Source: Blasia pusilla
Taxonomy: Eukaryota > Marchantiophyta > Marchantiopsida > Blasiales
Assembly (NCBI GenBank): GCA_050084515.1
Contig: CM114272.1
Coordinates: forward strand, 40,486,001 to 40,550,000
Reading direction: 5' to 3'
DNA: 64,000 bases
The notes under the pieces are model-generated. The model saw only the letters and a program-made list of their open reading frames with translations, ran no database searches and had not been told where the DNA came from. Position 1 is the first letter of the stretch; the number at the start of each line of letters is the position of its first letter. Below are positions 46,020-59,193 of the stretch, piece by piece. A program made the position numbers and the translations under genes.

Positions 46020-46365
46020 ACGCCAAGAAGACATCTGCGAGCGCCTGAAATATGTCTGAATTTTGACTATACTCCAGAGTAATGCCAGGAAAATGAAAGA
46101 CCTTCGCCATGAAAATCCTCCCCGAGAAAGTTCAAACCCATACTTTCGAAACCTGAAGGTTCCCGACAGATCCAACGCCAAGATCCCACAGCCCACATCT
46201 CGAGAGACATCAACTGCGTGCGCCTGAAACATGTCTGAATCTTGGCTGTGCTTCAGGATAAGTACTTGGAAAATGCGAAATCTTTACCATAAATATCCTC
46301 CCCCGGGGAAATCCAAATCTATACTATCGAACTCACTATGGCGCCCGACGGAGGCGTTACCTATG
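46020..46365. repeat. Tandem duplication, two ~175-bp diverged units
   Basis: 'GCGCCTGAAATATGTCTGAAT' at about 46048 recurs as 'GCGCCTGAAACATGTCTGAA' at about 46219. Both are followed by the same CCAGGAAAATG..A..CTTCGCCAT..A.ATCCTCC and TACTTTCGAA text with scattered changes. Confidence 0.75.
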
Positions 46366-47694
46366 CCCAGCCATGGCTACAATCCCGATGACTATAAAAT
46401 AAGCCCAGTCAATCAAAATGTTTGTGCCTCTCATCTCTCCTGTCTGTGCGCAAGGAAGGAACAGGGGGAATACTCATTCCCAACCCAAGAAAAATCCAAT
46501 CTTCGCCGGTAACCCTCACAGTAGCACGAAAAATAAGAGCGTGAGCTCCCAACTGAGTCCCCCAGCTGCTACGGCCCCGATTCCATCACGAGATTTGATC
46601 AACGACACTCACCAGATTCCTCGTGCGAACGACCGCAAGAACAACGGGGTTTGTGGAGATCAATCAGTCAATAAATCAACAATTCAACAGGGCGACTGCT
46701 ACTCACGTCTGATGATCCTCGCTCTCGAAGCCGCAATCAATCACTCACTTACTCGTACGCACATACGATGATACACGCTCCCGAGGCCGCAATCAGATCT
46801 ATATAGCAAGGCCGGGACTGGGGCTGGGAGGAGACGGGTCGGGCAGACTCTCGGCAAGAGCCGGTTGAGAACGTGTGATTCCCGGTTCAAATCTAGTCCA
46901 ATTGCCGACCTGGAAACTGGGTTTACTTTATCACATTTAGAAAAAACCGGCCACAAATGGCGAAATCGCCGACTACCTTGAAAGTTCTATCGTGAGAAAA
47001 CCGGTGTGCCTAAAAATCCTGTCCGAGCACTTTTTGGTACAGCCCAAAAAAGCGTGCGGAAGGAAGGGCACCCGAAGTCTCGCATCACGCGAAGGTACTT
47101 GCAACCGCGGAGATGACGTGGCACAGGTAAGATAGACACCGACGGAATCCGTGTCCGTCGGTGCCGGGGGAACTGAGGGATGGGGATCGTGGGGCCCGTG
47201 AGAGTGTGCTGCTGGCACGCGTACAACCTTGCATGCATGCCATGTGGTTGACCTTCCACGTCAGACCGCTACCTATTTCGAAGTCGTCGTCGTCTCTCCG
47301 GATGTGTCATGTCCGACTTCCGCCGTCGATTCTTCCACGTCCACGCTTTGTTCACGTTAGGATTTGGTTCGGAGTTCGTACCACTTACCATCGGCGATGA
47401 GGTTCCGAAATGGCCTCCCCAACCATGCACGTTATTAGTCCGAATCTGGGTCCATAAATGCACGCTGTTCATTTGAGAGTATGAGCCATAAACGCTCTCA
47501 ACCGAAGGCCATAAACAGCCGCGGGATCGCAATCAATTGCGAGATCCTGGGCAGGTAATTAAAAAGTAATTTTGCAATCAAATACCAAAACCTCTTGCAT
47601 AACATCAAGAAACGTTGGTATGGTAGTGGATACGGTGTCAAGTTCGGTTGTGTAGAGCCGGGATCGGATTCGGCCGCCTTGAACTTTTGGAACT

Positions 47695-47780
47695 CCCCGC
47701 CAACTTGCCTGCCCGCGTCCAAGCTGCCCGGTCACGCATTAAATGCGAAACCGCGGCAATCTATGGCCTTCGGTTGAGAG
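47695..47780 (-). repeat. Copy of the dispersed CGCATTAAATGCG module
   Basis: The reverse complement reads CCGAAGGCCATAGATTGCCG, then TTTCGCATTTAATGCG and AGCTTGGACGCGGGCAGGCA, matching 34291-34360. It abuts the start of the truncated LINE copy. Confidence 0.65.
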
Positions 47781-47784
47781 CGTG

Positions 47785-48480
47785 AGGATTGACATTCACC
47801 ATATTGATAATGTGCGAGATATTATTGTCAGTATGGCTCTCGAGAGTGACTTCCATGTGTTCAAAGAGAGCCACTATTCTAGGCGGGACCCCTTATCGAC
47901 CGTGATCTTTATATGATACGAATGTTGAGGTGGTAGTGGCCGATGTTGTAGTAATGGATCATTCGCGGGAGGTTGTGCGAGCCCAAGTGGTAGCACAATG
48001 GAGATGGCTACAAGGAGTGGCGGCGGTGAAGAAGACCCATCTCTACAATCGACTTCACGATGGTCATCGTCCCCCGAGCCATAGAGATGTATGGGGCTGT
48101 GGGGGAGAGGTTTAACTCGTTCCTTACAGAATGCAACGATCATCTCCAGTCAAGAACTGGGTTGTCATTAGCTACTGCGATTCTCTATTGTAGGCAACGG
48201 GTTTCCATAGCTTTGTAGCATGCCCAAGCCAATAAACTTTTGCGGCGGGCTCGGGCTGTGGGAGACGCCAACGCCAAAGGGCCACTTAGTCCTAGGAACG
48301 TCTCTCTAGGTGTTGTTGATATTGTCTCTTTTGTTGGTGAGTTTAGCCGATAGGGGAGTGCCCCCTTTTTTAGTTTCTGAGCCGATTATGGCCTTCACTT
48401 ACTCGACGCTTTGAGGCCCCTTTTTCTTGTATTCCGGATGGTTTTTTCATCACCCGCTTTTTACTGAAACCTCATTTTTC
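47785..48480 (+). mobile_element. 5'-truncated copy of the 9-12 kb LINE family
   Basis: It matches 11310-11980 nearly throughout: the nuclease segment (VVVADVVVMDHSREVVRAQV), KKTHLYNRLHDGHR, then the 3' UTR with GCCACTTAGTCCTAG, CCCCCTTTTTTAG and GGATGGTTTTTTCATC at the end. It is a 5'-truncated insertion as expected from target-primed reverse transcription, with frameshifts. Confidence 0.88.
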
Positions 48481-49007
48481 TCAAGGGAATAAGAAAACCT
48501 TAATAAAAGGAGGGAGATGGAAAACCCATCCATAAATTTTTTTTAAAAAGGGATTCAAAATGTTAGGGTCAAGTATGTGAAGGCCACATTAGGATTTGGT
48601 TTACCAGGCTCAAAGCAAGGCTTGGCAAGAATCGGCATTCTTTGTCAAAGCAGCTTGTTGAAAACGTGTGATTTCCGGTTCAAAAACTAAAAGTTTAGTC
48701 AAATTTCCAAGATGAAAACTCGGTTTTCTTTGTTTAATTAAAAAAATTTGGAGTGGAAAACTTTCTGACTACGTTGAAAGTTCTCTAAGGAAAAAAATGA
48801 TGTGTCTAAAAAATCTATCCGAGCACAGGTTCAAAGCACTGCTTAGGATAACCTTGACCGTATGAACTAGGGTGCGTCCACGATATTAACGTGTAGGAAA
48901 TATGCAAAGTTTTGAGGATGTGTCGTGCGCATACATATCGCTACACAACATAGGAGGACCATAGCTTTGCCACCTCATGCCAAGACATTCAACAAAGAGA
49001 GAATGAG

Positions 49008-49011
<4 letters not shown>

Positions 49012-49099
<88 letters not shown>
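49012..49099. repeat. (CT)n microsatellite, ~88 bp
   Basis: Uninterrupted CT dinucleotides. They lie 65 bp left of the truncated end of the minus-strand gypsy copy. Confidence 0.97.
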
Positions 49100-49101
<2 letters not shown>

Positions 49102-49164
49102 AGTAGCCTATGCTCGTATGTCACCTCCTTGGCTCTTGACCTACTATAGCGGGTCAAGGGCCAA

Positions 49165-50300
49165 TTCCCAAATAAGCCAAAATGAAGTCCCATGGCTTGC
49201 TCTCGCTCATCAGCGTTGGGCTCCACCAACCGCTATTCCTGGTCATCCCAAACCAAGCCAGGTTATGCCTCCTTGAATGCATAGGAAGCGGGAAAACTTA
49301 AAAATATGGGAAAGACTTCACGTGGCATGCCAATCATGTTGCCCACAATCAATGGTGATTGATCATTGTGCCTCAGTGCTTGTGATCGACGATCTAGATC
49401 CAGAATAGAATCCACCAATAAATCGGAGGGATGCTCCACTCTTGTATATGCCCTCCGCAAAACCTCATGTGGCTCCAAGTTGGTCCACCAAAGACACGGG
49501 CGATTTGCTCATGAACCTACACTCCCGGTATCTAACAACCCTGTTGATCCATGCGCGTACCTGATGTGCACTCGTCACCACACGGGACCTCGAATCACCC
49601 AAAATTGGTACATTCTCAAGAATGTATGTTGGAGAACGAGATTGATGCTCTTGTAAGTGTCACAAGATTTGCATCATCTCCCAAAACAACATGGAACAAG
49701 AGTCAGATAACCCGCTATCTCATCCAACACTCGATTGACCCTTACACGACCAACCAACAATGATCAATCTATGGTCCCTACCCGCTCCAAGTCCTGCGCC
49801 CTCAACAATGAAATGTCCCTCAGTAGGGAACTCTGGTACCCCTGGATGGCATACGCAAACAACAAGTCGATAAATTGGAGGCGTAATTATGCCACATGGT
49901 CAAGTGAAGTGCGCCTCGCAACATCATCAACCTCAAGGTATATGTACTGCTGCACGCGCACTCCTGCCTGCAAAACAACGGCTAAATCAGTGTTGATCCC
50001 TCCAAAGAGATCCATTACGTGAATATCCTCCTCTCGGATGCACCACACAATCGGGGTGGCGTCCAAAGGGGTCATAGTAGCACTCCTAGCTACCTCAGGT
50101 TCCTCTGACCCGTCACGCTCTGGTGCAAATGTCTCGCTCCACGCGGTCTGCACATGCTCTACGGCTAAGTGTTGAAGCTCCTCAATCGAGCCCCAAAGCG
50201 GCACCTCTCCTCCACGGAATGATGCGGCTACCATGACACTCATGTCTATAGAAATGTCAAGAACAGGGATGTCCTCTGCATGGACATGTCCCTCAATCAA
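49165..50300 (-). pseudogene. DNA methyltransferase domain, decayed and truncated
   Basis: Motif I is intact (VMDLFGGINTDLAVVLQAG, about 50024-49968) followed by YIYLEVDDVARR (motif II). After a frame change the motif IV site reads IVGWSCKGQSSV, where Pro and Gln of PCQ are Ser and Lys but the Cys codon remains. Motif VI reads SPTYILENVPILGDSRSRV (about 49640-49590). RRSQALRHNDQSPLIVGN parallels the target-recognition region of the 26.6 kb copy. Finally NADERERAMG (motif IX) ends near 49170. Upstream, PLDATPIVWCIREEDIH matches the other copy's linker. Confidence 0.82.
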
Positions 50301-51447
50301 ATCACTAGGCCAAGTGATGGCACTGCAAAATGCTACTAAGGTCGCTATCTCTCATGGTTGTCGCTCGATCACTCCACTGATGAATCGAACGGGTAATGAG
50401 CTAAGGCGCCCATCACCTAACTCCCATCCTGGTCTATAGGATGTTGACTTCTAGTAATCCAGGGAAAATCCCATTGGATACAATACTACTCCACCAACCA
50501 AGACATTGTAGGACTCTACATCTGTCACTATCGCCTTGGCTCGCACCACGGACTCATCTGTAGGATGTCCCGGGAAAATCCTTACCACGACCTCTTTTCG
50601 GGTGATATACTATGTGGTACTCGCTCTACCCAAGGATGTCTTTATCCAGAATGGACAACACTCCACATCGGCTCTCGTCAAGCCCAATCCTCTGAATGCC
50701 GGTTTCCCCAACATCAAGGGTTGCGCTCCCCAATCCAATAGGACACGCTGCAGACTAAAACTCTACCTCATGGATGCACCAACTGGAAGACCTCTCCCCA
50801 ATTATCCAGCAACACAATACCAGGAGAAGCCATGGCACGCTCTATCGCGCGTCTAGTGGGCATCTCCGCCATCCTAGCAGCCGTGGCCTACCATGAATCT
50901 AACTTGGACAGCCCGAGCATAAGCTCCAAGGGCAGGTACATCACCTCCTCTGCAATCACCCCTGAGTGTGACGCAGGAATACCAACTCCACGCTCACATA
51001 GCGTAGCGGCTAGCCAGAAAACCTCGGCGGGCGTACCTCCCAACGTCATAACATTGGAAGCAGAAAATAAAGGAGCGCGGTACACAACAGTGGCCGCCCC
51101 CAACAACGTGCTCGATACATGCTCCTCCTGAGCATCAACAATAGGAGTCATTACACTCGCTCCCCCCATCGCCTTGCGTGCCTGCACACCAACAACATCA
51201 CCAACTCTTCGGGAACTCTCATAAGGATCCATCGATGGGGTCCTCATCGCCTCGGACAACGTGAAAGATTGAGGAAGCCTGGTCTGTTTCTTGGCTTTCC
51301 CTCGCTATGGATCCAATTGTGCGGCTGCTCCATATGTAACAACTGCGACGGCCTCCATCTAGGCAATCCCGCACATCCAACCAAGATCCTCCATATGTTT
51401 TGCTGTTCCATAAGATGTCGATGCCACGGATCTGGCATTGGGTAACC

Positions 51448-52965
51448 TCAATGCCATAGCCGCAATCTACTGTTGTAGATGTTGTATCTGATCAGCCATC
51501 CCAGCCTCACGCCCAACGTCTCCCTCGAGGAGTCTAGGTGGTGGGACTCTACCTCCTCCATGGGCAAATCTAGCTCCTCGTCCCCCAACGGGACCACATG
51601 GTGCACGACCTCTAGACCCATGTGAATCAACAACTCGCTCATGTGCCTTCTTTGGCCCTCGGTCCGAAGGTAACTCGGGGTGTAAGCTGAAACACCTAGC
51701 GTGATGTGACCATACCTATGATAATAGTCATACTGATAACCTCTTGGTGTAGCACCATCTCCTCCTCCATGCTGAGGCACGCGTCCATAACCTTGACGAG
51801 TGCAATCGTACTGGTGATGGGCTCCACCACATGCCCAACAAATAATCATAGCCGGATGCTACTGAGCTGCATATGAAGGCACAGGTCTATGTGGCATGGC
51901 CTCCCGGTATCCTCCTTGAGCTCGTGGTGCCACACACCTATCTCAAAATCCACGTTGCTGCACTGGTGGTGTAGACAATCGTAACTGCTCTCGCCTAGAA
52001 GCCATGGTGGCTACCCTCTCCTCCGCCATGTTGCACTCAATGTTCTCGGTAGTCCTAAAAATATATCTCAACGAGGGTGAGTTGTTCATAAGAAGCATCC
52101 CCTCCCGCATCCGTGTCCGCACGGTTCAGTGCAGCATCGCGTACCATGATTGAATAGTCTGGAACTCTGTCACTCCCTAAGTGACGTTAATTAATTGGCA
52201 CAAGCGAGTGTAGGCCTCACGCAAACTCTCACCTGGGCGCCTCTGGAAGTCGTGGATGCTCTGTAACTTCTCCATCCGTACCCTCGAGCAGCTCGTCCTC
52301 AACTCCGCAAAGAACTCAGCCAAGGGGTTGAACCTGGGACGAACCCGACTAGACGGTGCAACTGCTCCATTGCGAGTTACCCCTCCTAAACCATCACTGG
52401 TACTTTAGGAAGAGGAAGTGGCCTCTCTTGACTCCTCCTCCTCATCTGGGAATGGCTTCGTCCATGACACATTGTGTGGGTCATAGTAGAGTTGCCATGC
52501 CTCAATCTTTTGGGCATATCTATGGGAGAACTCATGGTAATCGTCCATGGGTGGCCCCTCTAGGTGCTAAAACATACCGTTCCATGTTGTAAACGGGTTG
52601 AACTCTCTAGAATTCCTAGCCCGCTGTGAATCACACCAACTCCTAAACTCCGCAATGAAGTCGTGTAACTCTATCGTGCCTATAGCACCCAAAAAACTAC
52701 GTGGTCATCTACCCCGATTGTCCATCTCGTACGCCCAACTGGTAGGACCACTCAATGTGTGCGGTGGTTCACTAACACACTCCTCTACACTCTTCCCCTT
52801 GTCTGAAGATGACATAGAAGAAGATCGAGGTGGTCTCTCACGTGGAGACCCTTGAAACCTCCCACCACTTTGGGTAAACCCTCTACAGCTACTCTCACGT
52901 CCACCACCTCGCCTCCCAAAGTCCCGAAAGGACACCATGATGACCCTCATGCCCCTCTCACACAA
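51448..52965 (-). pseudogene. gag with CCHC knuckle (minus-strand copy)
   Basis: From 52938 (possible ATG) it reads VSFRDFGRRGGGRESSCRGF, YEMDNRGR, the capsid segment at 52.6-52.2 kb, and then the first knuckle CWACGGAHHQYDC near 51840-51800. The second knuckle is damaged (YDYYHRYGHI). It aligns with 23.1-24.35 kb of the complete element. Several stops. Confidence 0.8.
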
Positions 52966-53730
52966 TCACTCTCAACCTCACGAATAATCACTCAATCAAT
53001 TAAACTAACATGCGGCACTCAATCTACACTCTCTCACTGAGACGTGTGTTGTACGGCAACAAGCAACGTGGTGTGGCAGATCGGCTACTGTCCTATCATC
53101 TCATCGACAGAACATACCCTCAACTATGGACATCCCACACTGGTTTATGTCCCCTAAACCGATACATCAATGATGCTCTCAACATCAGCACGAAACCCAA
53201 TATCCTCAAATAACTTCCCAATACCAGGAATTCCTTAACACGTGCAGGGCAAAAGACCAGAATGGGTAACTTGAACAAATGTCTGTGTCACTCCTCAGAC
53301 ACTGCAAACCTCGACCCCCACTCGATTGTGAAGGCAAACTCCTCCAAATAACATGTCATACTTCCTTGGGAGTGACAATGCTCAAATCTCCTTGATGTGC
53401 GGTGCGGGTCCAGCGAGACAGTGTGGCACTCGCGGTACGGAACGGCTACAATCGGCATGACACTCGGTAATGGGATGCAGCACTCAACGGCATACCCTCC
53501 TCAATCAACAAAACAAATTCTGCTCCTTAATGATGGTGCTGCTCTACGATCGAGACGGTGTAGTGCAGCCATGAGCGGCACGGTGCGGCAATCAATGGCG
53601 CGTTCCGGATGCTGGCGTCATGGCACGGTTCTCGATCATCGTCGAGCGGCTACCACCTCAAGACATAGAAAGCGAAAAGAAAAATTGGACCCCATAAATC
53701 CAAAAAGATAACATGTTATCCCTGAACAAT

Positions 53731-55300
53731 CGTCGAGATTGAGGAACAATCAATGGAGACCATCACCTGTATAGTGCCGATGGCCGAAAAGGAAACGGCG
53801 TGCAATAAGTCCCAGTGAACGGCCGTCAATCCCAACCGTCTACTTCGCAACGGCAAGGAATGACAGAAATGGAAACCGATGGCAATTGAAGGCAGGAAAC
53901 ACACCAAAGGCACTGGACAGATGGACAGATAAGCCTCAACCGACGATAATGGCACCTCTTGCAAATGCGGGAGGCAGGCTGAACGGCGCCAAAAATGCTC
54001 ATCGGCGGAGTGCGGCCAGAAATGGCTAAAATAGGTCGCATAGCCGAGGCGCAGGAACAAAGGCCGAGACCAACTACCAGCAGCTCTGCTTCATGCAAAA
54101 GAAGTTGCGCTACTCACACAGCAAGATAGGCAGCTCCGTAGAAAGCCTTGGCAGCGTCCAGGCAAGAGCAATCGGCGGCGCAAAACTATCCGAAGCCCAT
54201 ACTTTGCCGCGGCTTCGCAATAAAGCGAAGCCTAGGCTAGGCCCTATCGGCAGGCGCCTCGGTGAAGGCGCGCTTCGGAGCTCTGGATCGGGAAAACGGT
54301 GGGGCGGTGGTGGCGGATATCGGCCGGGCCGACGCCGGCGACCTAGGCGGACGGCTTCACCAACTCCGTGAAACATGGGACGGACTTTAGGAACGGACTT
54401 CAAACGTCCGTTCTCGCCATCGGACGGAGTTAAAATGGATTCCATCCGGCAAAAGTGGATTAGCCCTAAACGTCTGTCGATTAGCCGTAATGAACGTCGC
54501 GGAGCAACAAAGAAACCCGACATTTGCTTCATTACCATCGCTAATGAAGAATTACGATCGCTAATGGAGGATTAACCCGAACGAGAGGTGTGGTACGTGG
54601 ATTAAGTGTTCGGGGTTCGGATTGGAGGATTTGGTTGCTAATGGAGGATTATGATCGCTTCATGATAGAGGATTAACCCGAACGAGAGGTGTGGTACGTG
54701 GATTAAGTGTTCGGGGGTTCGGATTGGTGCCGACTACAACGGGCAACCGTGTCCAAATCGATAAGGTTCGTGCAGAAGTTTGTATTTGATTATTTCGGTT
54801 TAGTTCGGCTCCAATGATTCATAGTAGTAGGTGTGGACTACATAGATAACTCCTTTGCTCCTCCTTCCCTTCGTTCCCTTGGCGGCTTGCATAAACGTAA
54901 TACGAACTGAACCCTCGTGAACCCGAGGCAGCGGGCGTTTAGGGATCTTCATCATTCCCACTATCGTTTCCGTTGTCTGAATGTCATGTATTGCATAATT
55001 TTGAAGCAAAACTTTGACATGTACAAAGGATAGTATGACCTCTGTTGGAGGAAACTTGTATTGATTGTCTCCGGTAATAGCACTTCGAAGAATTTCTCTG
55101 TACATGTGCATCGTCTGAACACAGGAGTATAATTTGGATGTGGGAAGGTGATCGAAGGTTTAGGGTAGTTATTCATTGAAGCTTCCCAAGAAACTTCCCA
55201 GCAGGAATAACCAAATACTCCAAGTCCTATGGTGCATTTGAATGTGACTCCATTCAAAATCCCCTACCTGGCCCTTTTATAAGTGAACACCTGAATTGGT
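53731..55300. other. Unassigned region, partly CpG-rich
   Basis: No gene recognised. 54135-54230 holds a copy of the dispersed CCGAAGCCCATA...CGC-AATAAAGCG module. 54560-54730 holds a direct repeat. Confidence 0.4.
54564..54730. repeat. Direct repeat, ~57 bp at 103-bp spacing
   Basis: GAGGATTAACCCGAACGAGA and the text through GTGTTCGGGGTTCGGATTGG at about 54567-54627 recur at 54669-54728. Confidence 0.85.
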
Positions 55301-55321
55301 ATGGTCAAAGAAAAGAAGCAT

Positions 55322-58300
55322 GGATTCCAGCTGATACGCTAGAGGATTTCATACAAGGTGAAGAACATAGACCGCATTTCGCAGGCGACTTTTGAAAAAG
55401 CAAAAGCGATAAATCTGCACACACAAATATCACCATTCGGTATTGGTGTGCGTATGGGCCCCAAGATTTCAGGAAAGATGTCTGGACCTCTTTGCCTGAA
55501 GAGGTCTTTCACCCCAACCGTCGAAGCACAGGGGGTAAGGGTAGTAGACCAGAAAGCCAAAGCAAAAATCTTGGGCTTTCTCAAGGCCGTGGATGCCAAT
55601 TCCACTTTGCTGTCATAAAGTCGATAGACCGTCCTGGTTTTTTCCTGTTGAGGCACTTGCACTCTAAACATGTGGACAAGGCGGGTCAAATATGCCATGG
55701 TGACCTAGACAAGACAGCAAATATTGCAAATGCAATTGTAGCCCCAAAATTAAGTCCTCGTTGTAGGGACTTTGTTGAGCGCTTATTGCGAGTGAACGTG
55801 AGCCCTTTGAATATCATGAAAGAGCATAGGAAGTGGGTTCGTGAACATATTCGTGATAACCCCAACCACCAACATGCTTGGGCTAGAGATGCAATGCTAA
55901 AGCCTCAAGATATTCTCAATATCAAGCCTTCGCATGAAGGCGAGAAGGGGGCTATGATGGAACGGACGACGCCATACTTTGCAATCCAACATTGGGTACA
56001 ATCACACCCCGAAAATATCATCTACTACAATGAGGCTATTTCCAAGTTGGGCCAACCCTTTACCCTAGTATTTTCGACACCTTGGATGCTTCAAAATCTC
56101 TTGGAACTTGGAAATGGCGGAGCTATCTCAATGGATGCCACCCATGGCACAAACACTTATGAGGTTAGTTGACATTGCTTCTTCACTTGCTTTTTTTAGA
56201 TCATATATTGTTTCGAATAATAATTTGTTTTAGCTTGTTGCCCAATCTTTCAGATGTAGACCTTCACTTAGCAAGTGCTTATGCTGTGTTCCCTCTACAA
56301 TAATGATATATTTCTTCCCATTCATGCGTCAAAATCTTTATATTCTGATTCAATCATGCAATTCTTGTGTTCACAGTACCAATTATTCACTTTGTTGGGG
56401 TTCGATAAGTTTCTTAATGGGTTGCCATTGGTCTGGGCTATCCTACAACGACATCAACACAAGGACTTGGTTGCTACCTTATCGCATGTAATGGATTGGG
56501 CAAATAGGAACATGTTGAAAAAGGACCAAAACATATGCATGACAGAGTGGAAACCTTCATGCTTCATAGTTGATGACTCAAAAGAGGAACAATCTGCTAT
56601 AAAGGAAGTATTTCCTGGTGTTCCTATAGACCTATGTCTATGGCATGTTCGAAAGAATTGGCTAAAGAATTTGCATCAGCGCGTACGATGTCCAATCACA
56701 AAGGCAGACATGAATAGAGACCTGGGCGGAGTTATGTATTCAAGTGATGAAGGTACTTCCAATCTGTAACCTTCAAATTTTTGTATCTTATATGTTGTTA
56801 TGGTCCAGATGCGTAACAATTAGCTATTGGTGTCGCAGATCCGGTTGATGCCTCTTATAGATTTATGCGCAAGTGGATAGGAACGGAACGTCACTTTCTA
56901 AAATACTACGCCAACTATTGGCATCCAAAGATCGTTACTTGGGCTAAAGGATATCGCAAGCATGCACGATCCAACCAAGATACTAACGCTGCCATAGAAA
57001 GGTGGCATCACACTCTAAAGATGCACCTCACATCCAAAGATGCCCACTAAGCCAACCAGGAAGCTTATATGGCTTGTGCAAATACTCACTGGAGAAATTG
57101 AAGATTTCTTCTGGTACTTGTCCTTTTTGAAGAGGGAAGGCATGGTGAGGAATCAAGCTATTCAAAAAGTCATGCTAATGGCTATTAGGCGAGCAAATGA
57201 TATTCTTGACAACTATGTCACATTCGAGTCCATGAACGCAGGAAATGTGCTCGGTGAAGAGCATCTCAAAGCCGGATGTATGGCATGATGTGGTGGACTA
57301 TGATTCAAAAGATCAAAGCATGCACGTGTCCACGTGCTGAAGGCTTCACTTGCAAACATCAGGTTTGTACATCTGCGTTCATTGCAGGTTGTATAAAAAT
57401 AAATGTTTATGGGCTATTCTTGAAAGGGTTTAATAATAGAAATTTGTACCCTTACGCTCTCTGAACATGCTCGAGGCTTCATGTCATCCTGTCTAAACAT
57501 GCTTGTATGGATGTGAAGTTCATTGGTATTCTTGCAAAGAATAATCTCGTCTAAATTTTGAGGTTAAATGCCTTCATTTGTGTGGGCACACAAGTGGACT
57601 TCTTGTCCTTTCTTGGTACTCGTTTTGGAAGCAAAGTGGAGGATTGGAGAATTTTTGTTGAAACACGCCAACCATAGTGTATGTACTGAACAGAATGAGG
57701 CCGATATACTCGAAGTCGTTGGAAATGTACAGGAGTTTGAAACTATAAAACAGGCTGAACCACAAAGGACCAGCACTAAAGATGTTGAAGATATGATAGA
57801 CAAGTGCATACGTGCTGCCCTTGGTGTTCCATTTTCAGACGTGCTGATGGAGCATTTGTTTCAATTATTGCACAAGGATTTAGGCTCTGTTTTGAACCTG
57901 AAGGCAAGAATTGAGACAAACACTCACATTGACCCACATGTGGGTCATAATATTGCACACCACTTTCCTGAGCCATTTGTGGGTAACGTTGATCAGGATT
58001 GCCATCTCCGGCGAAGATTGGATTGGCTGGATCGTATGCACCTAAGGCAGAGAGCACAAAATGGACGAAGGATTCAAGATTCGGCCAAAGAACATCAAGT
58101 GGAGTCATTCCATAGAGCGAAAAAAATTAAGTTCTTGAACATGGAGGAAGAAATGGAAGCAGAGGCCTGCAAGAATCTTGAATTGGATGCTTTATTGAGC
58201 CAAGTTGAGGGTGGCGGAACCCAACTGAGCATGGATTCGCAATGGCCATTAGTAAATTCTACGCCTCATCATCATTACAAAAGTGATATCGCGACAAAAG

Positions 58301-58407
58301 CAAAGAGGACCAAAGGCGATGACTTGCTGGATAAAATCTTGGGAATGATGAAAACATTGTTAGGATCGATCTTGAGTATGGCAATTTTCCCCTTGTCACA
58401 AACTTAA
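55322..58407 (+). pseudogene. MULE-type transposase with SWIM zinc finger, broken
   Basis: Related to Mutator-like/FAR1-type transposases. Exons: 55322-56163, 56377-56752 and 56839 onward, joined by GT-AG introns in phase. Visible: EAWIPADTLEDFI, IRYWCAYGPQDF, GCQFHF, SKHVDKAGQICHGD; catalytic ISMDATHGTNTYE (Asp); CFIVDDSKEEQSAI (Asp); IDLCLWHVRKNW (CxxH); NQDTNAAIERWHHTLK; EIEDFFWYLSFLKREG; SWIM finger CTCPRAEGFTCKHQV near 57315. A C-terminal region, LGVPFSDVLMEHLFQLLHKD to the end at 58407, lies in an open frame from 57568. Breaks: TGA at 55393, a one-base shift near 57047, and further shifts around 57300 and 57470. I found no terminal inverted repeats. It could also be a domesticated-type family that has since decayed. 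Confidence 0.72.
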
Positions 58408-59190
58408 ACCCGACACATCGGGTAGTCATTCATCGATGTTCAAAGTCACAGTAGAGATCGCGACATTGTGGCAGACTCTCAGGTTTTATGAGAGATGTTC
58501 ATAACCATTTAAAATGATCCACATACTAAGATGGTTTTGTTGACTCACATTGTATTAGATGTTTTGTGAATGACATGCCTAGGCTAAGTTTAATCCATTA
58601 TTGGACCGGATGTCGGTATTTCAAAATCTCTCTCAGAGTACAGATTATGCGAACACCATAAACTTGGTGTTCACACCATACACTTGGTGTTCACAGATCT
58701 CTGGTATTATTGCTTCCACAATGACAGTATGGTAACAAGGACGAAGGAAGAACAATGGAATACAATATAACCGTTGCGGGCCAATAAAAAAATTAAACGG
58801 TGGTCACGAGGTCTACTACGTACGAGACATTACATCACGTAACCCCGTTAGCATATGTTTCACCGCATCCAACCACAGCGAGAAACCTACGGAATTGTGG
58901 TTGTTTTTTTTTTCCATGGTTGGATACATCGGTTTTGAGAATGGATCCTATCTCGATGGCGGGATTGGACTTTTAGTTAGAACTAGTTTTTTAGTTGGAA
59001 ATAAAAAAGAACATGTTGGACGCCCTCTGGACCCTACCCGGAAGGCCGGTCTCTCTTCGTAAAGTTTTAGCAAGACTTTCATCTATCCCGCCAACTTGGA
59101 CCATGTCTAATTTGCATAGCCATGACTAACAAATCTGGAGAGAAGCATGAAATGAAACATGCAATGTACACCAACGCTAGTGAACACCAT
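58408..59190. other. Intergenic with small GTGAACACC/GGTGTTCAC inverted motifs
   Basis: 58660-58700 contains GCGAACACCATAAACTTGGT, GTTCACACC and repeats of it in both orientations. No gene recognised. Confidence 0.5.
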
Positions 59191-59193
59191 AGT

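Larger units (their letters stand above)
46855..48826. repeat. Dispersed direct repeat, ~180 bp (46855-47031 and 48640-48826)
   Basis: Both contain 'GTTGAGAACGTGTGATTCCC'-like text, GGTTCAAA, 'CTACCTTGAAAGTTCT', and end CCTGTCCGAGCAC / TCTATCCGAGCAC. They bracket the truncated LINE copy at 47785-48480, so they are probably parts of another old repeat split or duplicated around it. Confidence 0.6.
49165..53730 (-). mobile_element. Truncated second copy of the DNMT/PHD gypsy family
   Basis: It reads from the right: leader (53730-52965), gag (about 52940-51450), protease (about 50900-50450), linker and DNA methyltransferase (50300-49165). It breaks off in methyltransferase motif IX and has no RT, integrase or PHD. 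It provides an independent witness for the order gag-protease-methyltransferase. Many stops and frameshifts. Confidence 0.88.

Noticed and set aside
48925-49149. Ser/Leu repeat protein at 49 kb
   Set aside because: Translation of the (CT)n microsatellite.
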